Assembly (NCBI GenBank): GCA_937916075.1
Contig: CALGHW010000263.1
Location: 1 to 9,670 of the forward strand
Length of the DNA: 9,670 nt
Reading direction: 5' to 3'
Source: an uncultured Prevotella sp.
Lineage (GTDB): Bacteria; Bacteroidota; Bacteroidia; Bacteroidales; Bacteroidaceae
A program made the position numbers and the translations under genes. The notes under the pieces were generated by a model that was not told where the DNA came from, made no database searches, and saw nothing but the letters and a program-made list of their open reading frames with translations. This document shows, piece after piece, positions 8,676 through 9,670 of this stretch (positions are counted from its first letter, which is position 1; each line of letters begins with the position of its first letter).

Positions 8676-8898
8676 TTGTCTTGGGGGAGGGAAGGGGAGC
8701 GCGCCTCTCCAGGCTCGGGCATGGGTGATTTTGTGAAGAGGTGTCTTCTTCCATTTCGCTTGGACCAAAGGCACAGTACTCTCTTCAGCCAGCTATTCTT
8801 GATGTGTTTAACTGAAATCTGTCTTTCAAGTCTTTGTGTTAAAAGATATTATATAAATTTAATTTTATGAGCAAAATGGTCTTTTGTAGGGGGTTGTG

Positions 8899-8930
8899 TT
8901 AGGCTCTTTAAATAAAAATGTGTACCTTTG
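8899..8930 (+). promoter_or_regulatory. Bacteroidetes-type promoter for the rpsL operon
   Basis: TACCTTTG at 8923-8930 is a perfect TAnnTTTG -7 box, identical to the one at 8222-8229. Twenty bases upstream is TTAG at 8899-8902, three of four matches to the TTTG -33 element. The next TTG, at 8894-8896, is too far away. Transcription should begin about 4-8 bases after 8930, leaving a leader of about 75 bases before rpsL. Confidence 0.7.
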
Positions 8931-8938
8931 CAGCCCAA

Positions 8939-8961
8939 AAGCGGGTGTTTTATACCTGCTT
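8939..8961 (+). promoter_or_regulatory. Hairpin at the 5' end of the rpsL leader RNA
   Basis: AAGCGGGT (8939-8946) pairs with ACCTGCTT (8954-8961), 8 pairs including one G-U, with a 7-base loop (GTTTTAT). Given the promoter at 8899-8930 it would form within a few bases of the mRNA 5' end. No T-run follows, and the remaining leader to 9011 is A/T-rich and probably unstructured. It may be a 5' stabilising stem or a protein-binding site; the sequence alone cannot tell. Confidence 0.5.
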
Positions 8962-9011
8962 CTCAATATCGACAATAATACAAAATATATAATAATTAAA
9001 AATTAACAACA

Positions 9012-9392
9012 ATGCCTACAATTCAGCAATTGGTAAGAAAAGGTAGAAAGGTACTTGTAGACAAGAGCAAGTCGCCTGCGCTGGACTCATGCCCTCAGCG
9101 TCGTGGTGTTTGTGTTCGTGTATACACTACAACTCCTAAAAAACCTAACTCGGCAATGCGTAAAGTTGCCCGTGTACGTTTGACAAACTCGAAGGAGGTT
9201 AACTCCTATATCCCTGGTGAGGGACACAACCTGCAGGAGCACTCTATCGTGCTTGTTCGTGGCGGTCGTGTGAAGGACCTTCCTGGTGTGCGTTACCACA
9301 TCGTTCGCGGTACACTCGATACAGCTGGTGTTGCCAACCGTACACAGCGCCGTTCTAAGTATGGCGCAAAACGTCCGAAGGCTAAAAAGTAA
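9012..9392 (+). CDS. rpsL: 30S ribosomal protein S12 (uS12)
   Basis: S12 sits at the decoding centre of the 30S subunit, where it contributes to tRNA selection accuracy and contacts streptomycin. The protein is complete at 126 residues and very highly conserved: MPTIQQLVRKGR at the N-terminus, TTTPKKPNSAMRKVARVRLTN at 39-59, GEGHNLQEHSIVLVRGGRVKDLPGVRYH at about 69-96, and RSKYGAKRPK near the end. K43 and K88 (counting Met as 1; the usual streptomycin-resistance positions) are both lysine. D89, the residue methylthiolated by RimO in other bacteria, is present. The C-terminus ends shortly after KRPKAKK, without the longer basic tail that I recall in Bacteroides S12. The ATG at 9012 follows an A-rich leader with no Shine-Dalgarno sequence and A at -3. 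It is the first gene of the str-type operon, and no convincing terminator separates it from rpsG. Confidence 0.99.
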   Translation: MPTIQQLVRKGRKVLVDKSKSPALDSCPQRRGVCVRVYTTTPKKPNSAMRKVARVRLTNSKEVNSYIPGEGHNLQEHSIVLVRGGRVKDLPGVRYHIVRGTLDTAGVANRTQRRSKYGAKRPKAKK

Positions 9393-9552
9393 AACAGCCG
9401 GAGAAGGCTGCAATTCTGAGGACAAATAGAAATAAAGTTTTAGAATCGTTTTGCTGGAGAAGTGTTACAAAGGTTGAGTAAATGTCCGGGAGCGGACGTT
9501 GAAGAACGGAAAGAAACAACCCCATGCAGAATAAATTTCATTAAAAAGAAAA
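9393..9552 (+). other. rpsL-rpsG spacer with two small hairpins
   Basis: The spacer is 160 bases, long for neighbouring ribosomal-protein genes. CAGCC (9395-9399) pairs with GGCTG (9406-9410) around GGAGAA. AATGTCCG (9481-9488) pairs with CGGACGTT (9493-9500), 8 pairs with one G-U, around GGAG. Neither is followed by a T-run, so they do not look like terminators. GGAGAAG occurs twice, at 9400-9406 and 9456-9462. I see no TAnnTTTG promoter here. The last 30 bases before rpsG are A-rich. In E. coli the equivalent spacer is the S7 autoregulatory site; whether that applies here is inference. Confidence 0.55.
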
Positions 9553-9670
9553 ATGAGAAAAGCAAAACCAAAGAAGCGTGTGATCCTTCCGGATCCCGTT
9601 TACGGAGACCAGAAGGTTTCAAAGTTCGTGAATCATCTGATGTATGACGGTAAGAAGAATGTTTCTTACG
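9553..9670 (+). CDS. rpsG: 30S ribosomal protein S7 (uS7), N-terminal part
   Basis: S7 is a primary assembly protein that organises the head of the 30S subunit and contacts tRNA at the E site. Only the first 39 codons are in the window; family members have about 158 residues. The visible sequence is MRKAKPKKRVILPDPVYGDQ followed by KVSKFVNHLMYDGKKNVSY. It matches the basic N-terminal arm and first helix of Bacteroidales S7 as I know them. The ATG at 9553 follows TTAAAAAGAAAA, with no Shine-Dalgarno sequence and A at -3. It is downstream of rpsL on the same strand with no intervening promoter or terminator seen, so the two are probably cotranscribed. fusA would be expected next. Confidence 0.96.
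   Translation, partial: MRKAKPKKRVILPDPVYGDQKVSKFVNHLMYDGKKNVSY

Larger units (their letters stand above)
8606..9011. other. 406-base spacer between the DUF3467 gene and rpsL
   Basis: It contains a GC-rich hairpin at 8636-8675, then a stretch from 8676 to 8898 in which I see no convincing gene, and then the rpsL promoter and leader. The first part of that stretch is G-rich with a minor 6-pair hairpin at 8694-8710 (GGGGAG with CTCTCC, one G-U pair, no following T-run). The part from about 8830 is strongly AT-rich, as expected upstream of a strong promoter. Confidence 0.6.

Noticed and set aside
8636..8676. Possible tRNA 3'-end fragment or attachment-site remnant: GTCCAAATCC resembles a T-loop and GCGGGGA/TCCCCGC could be an acceptor stem.
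   Set aside because: There are no D or anticodon arms and no proper 5-pair T-stem. The whole sequence is better explained as one continuous 17-pair hairpin after the DUF3467 gene.
8634..8870. A 78-codon open frame on the plus strand in the DUF3467-rpsL spacer.
   Set aside because: It begins inside the hairpin, has a low-complexity product with no recognisable family, and lacks an A-rich leader. It looks like chance.
9462..9647. A 61-codon plus-strand frame spanning the end of the rpsL-rpsG spacer.
   Set aside because: It overlaps the start of rpsG in another frame, and the rpsG frame is unmistakably S7.

Overview
The window is a housekeeping segment from a member of the Bacteroidetes, most likely order Bacteroidales. 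The short S12 C-terminus (…KRPKAKK) and moderately high GC hint at Prevotellaceae, but this is only a tentative placement from memory of family sequences. The gene order rpoB, rpoC, DUF3467 gene, rpsL, rpsG is the usual one in this phylum. Other phylum marks are two promoter boxes of the TAnnTTTG type and translation starts with AT-rich leaders and no Shine-Dalgarno sequence.

Layout: (1) 1-3655, rpoB (RNA polymerase beta), lacking about its first 50 codons at the left edge. (2) 3656-3697, a 42-base AT-rich spacer, then 3698-8023, complete rpoC (beta'). (3) 8024-8266, a strong and potentially bidirectional hairpin terminator at 8054-8103, then a Bacteroidetes-type promoter at 8198-8229. (4) 8267-8605, a 112-codon gene for a DUF3467 protein of unknown function. 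(5) 8606-9011, a 406-base spacer with a GC-rich hairpin at 8636-8675, roughly 220 bases with no recognisable content, the rpsL promoter at 8899-8930 and a hairpin at the start of the rpsL leader. (6) 9012-9392, rpsL (ribosomal protein S12). (7) 9393-9552, a 160-base spacer with two small hairpins, then the first 39 codons of rpsG (S7), cut by the right edge.

Functionally the window joins the end of the transcription-machinery operon (rpoBC) to the start of the str ribosomal-protein operon (rpsL-rpsG and probably fusA beyond the edge). The DUF3467 gene sits between them as an apparently separate transcription unit with its own promoter and downstream hairpin. Both polymerase subunits and S12 keep their catalytic and drug-contact residues. 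The codons usually changed in rifampicin and streptomycin resistance are in the sensitive state.

I found no mobile element, CRISPR array, tRNA, rRNA or sign of recent gene transfer, and no new multi-gene system. The points most worth a second look are non-coding: the rpsL-rpsG spacer, the rpsL leader hairpin, the unexplained stretch before the rpsL promoter, and the isolated transcription of the DUF3467 gene.
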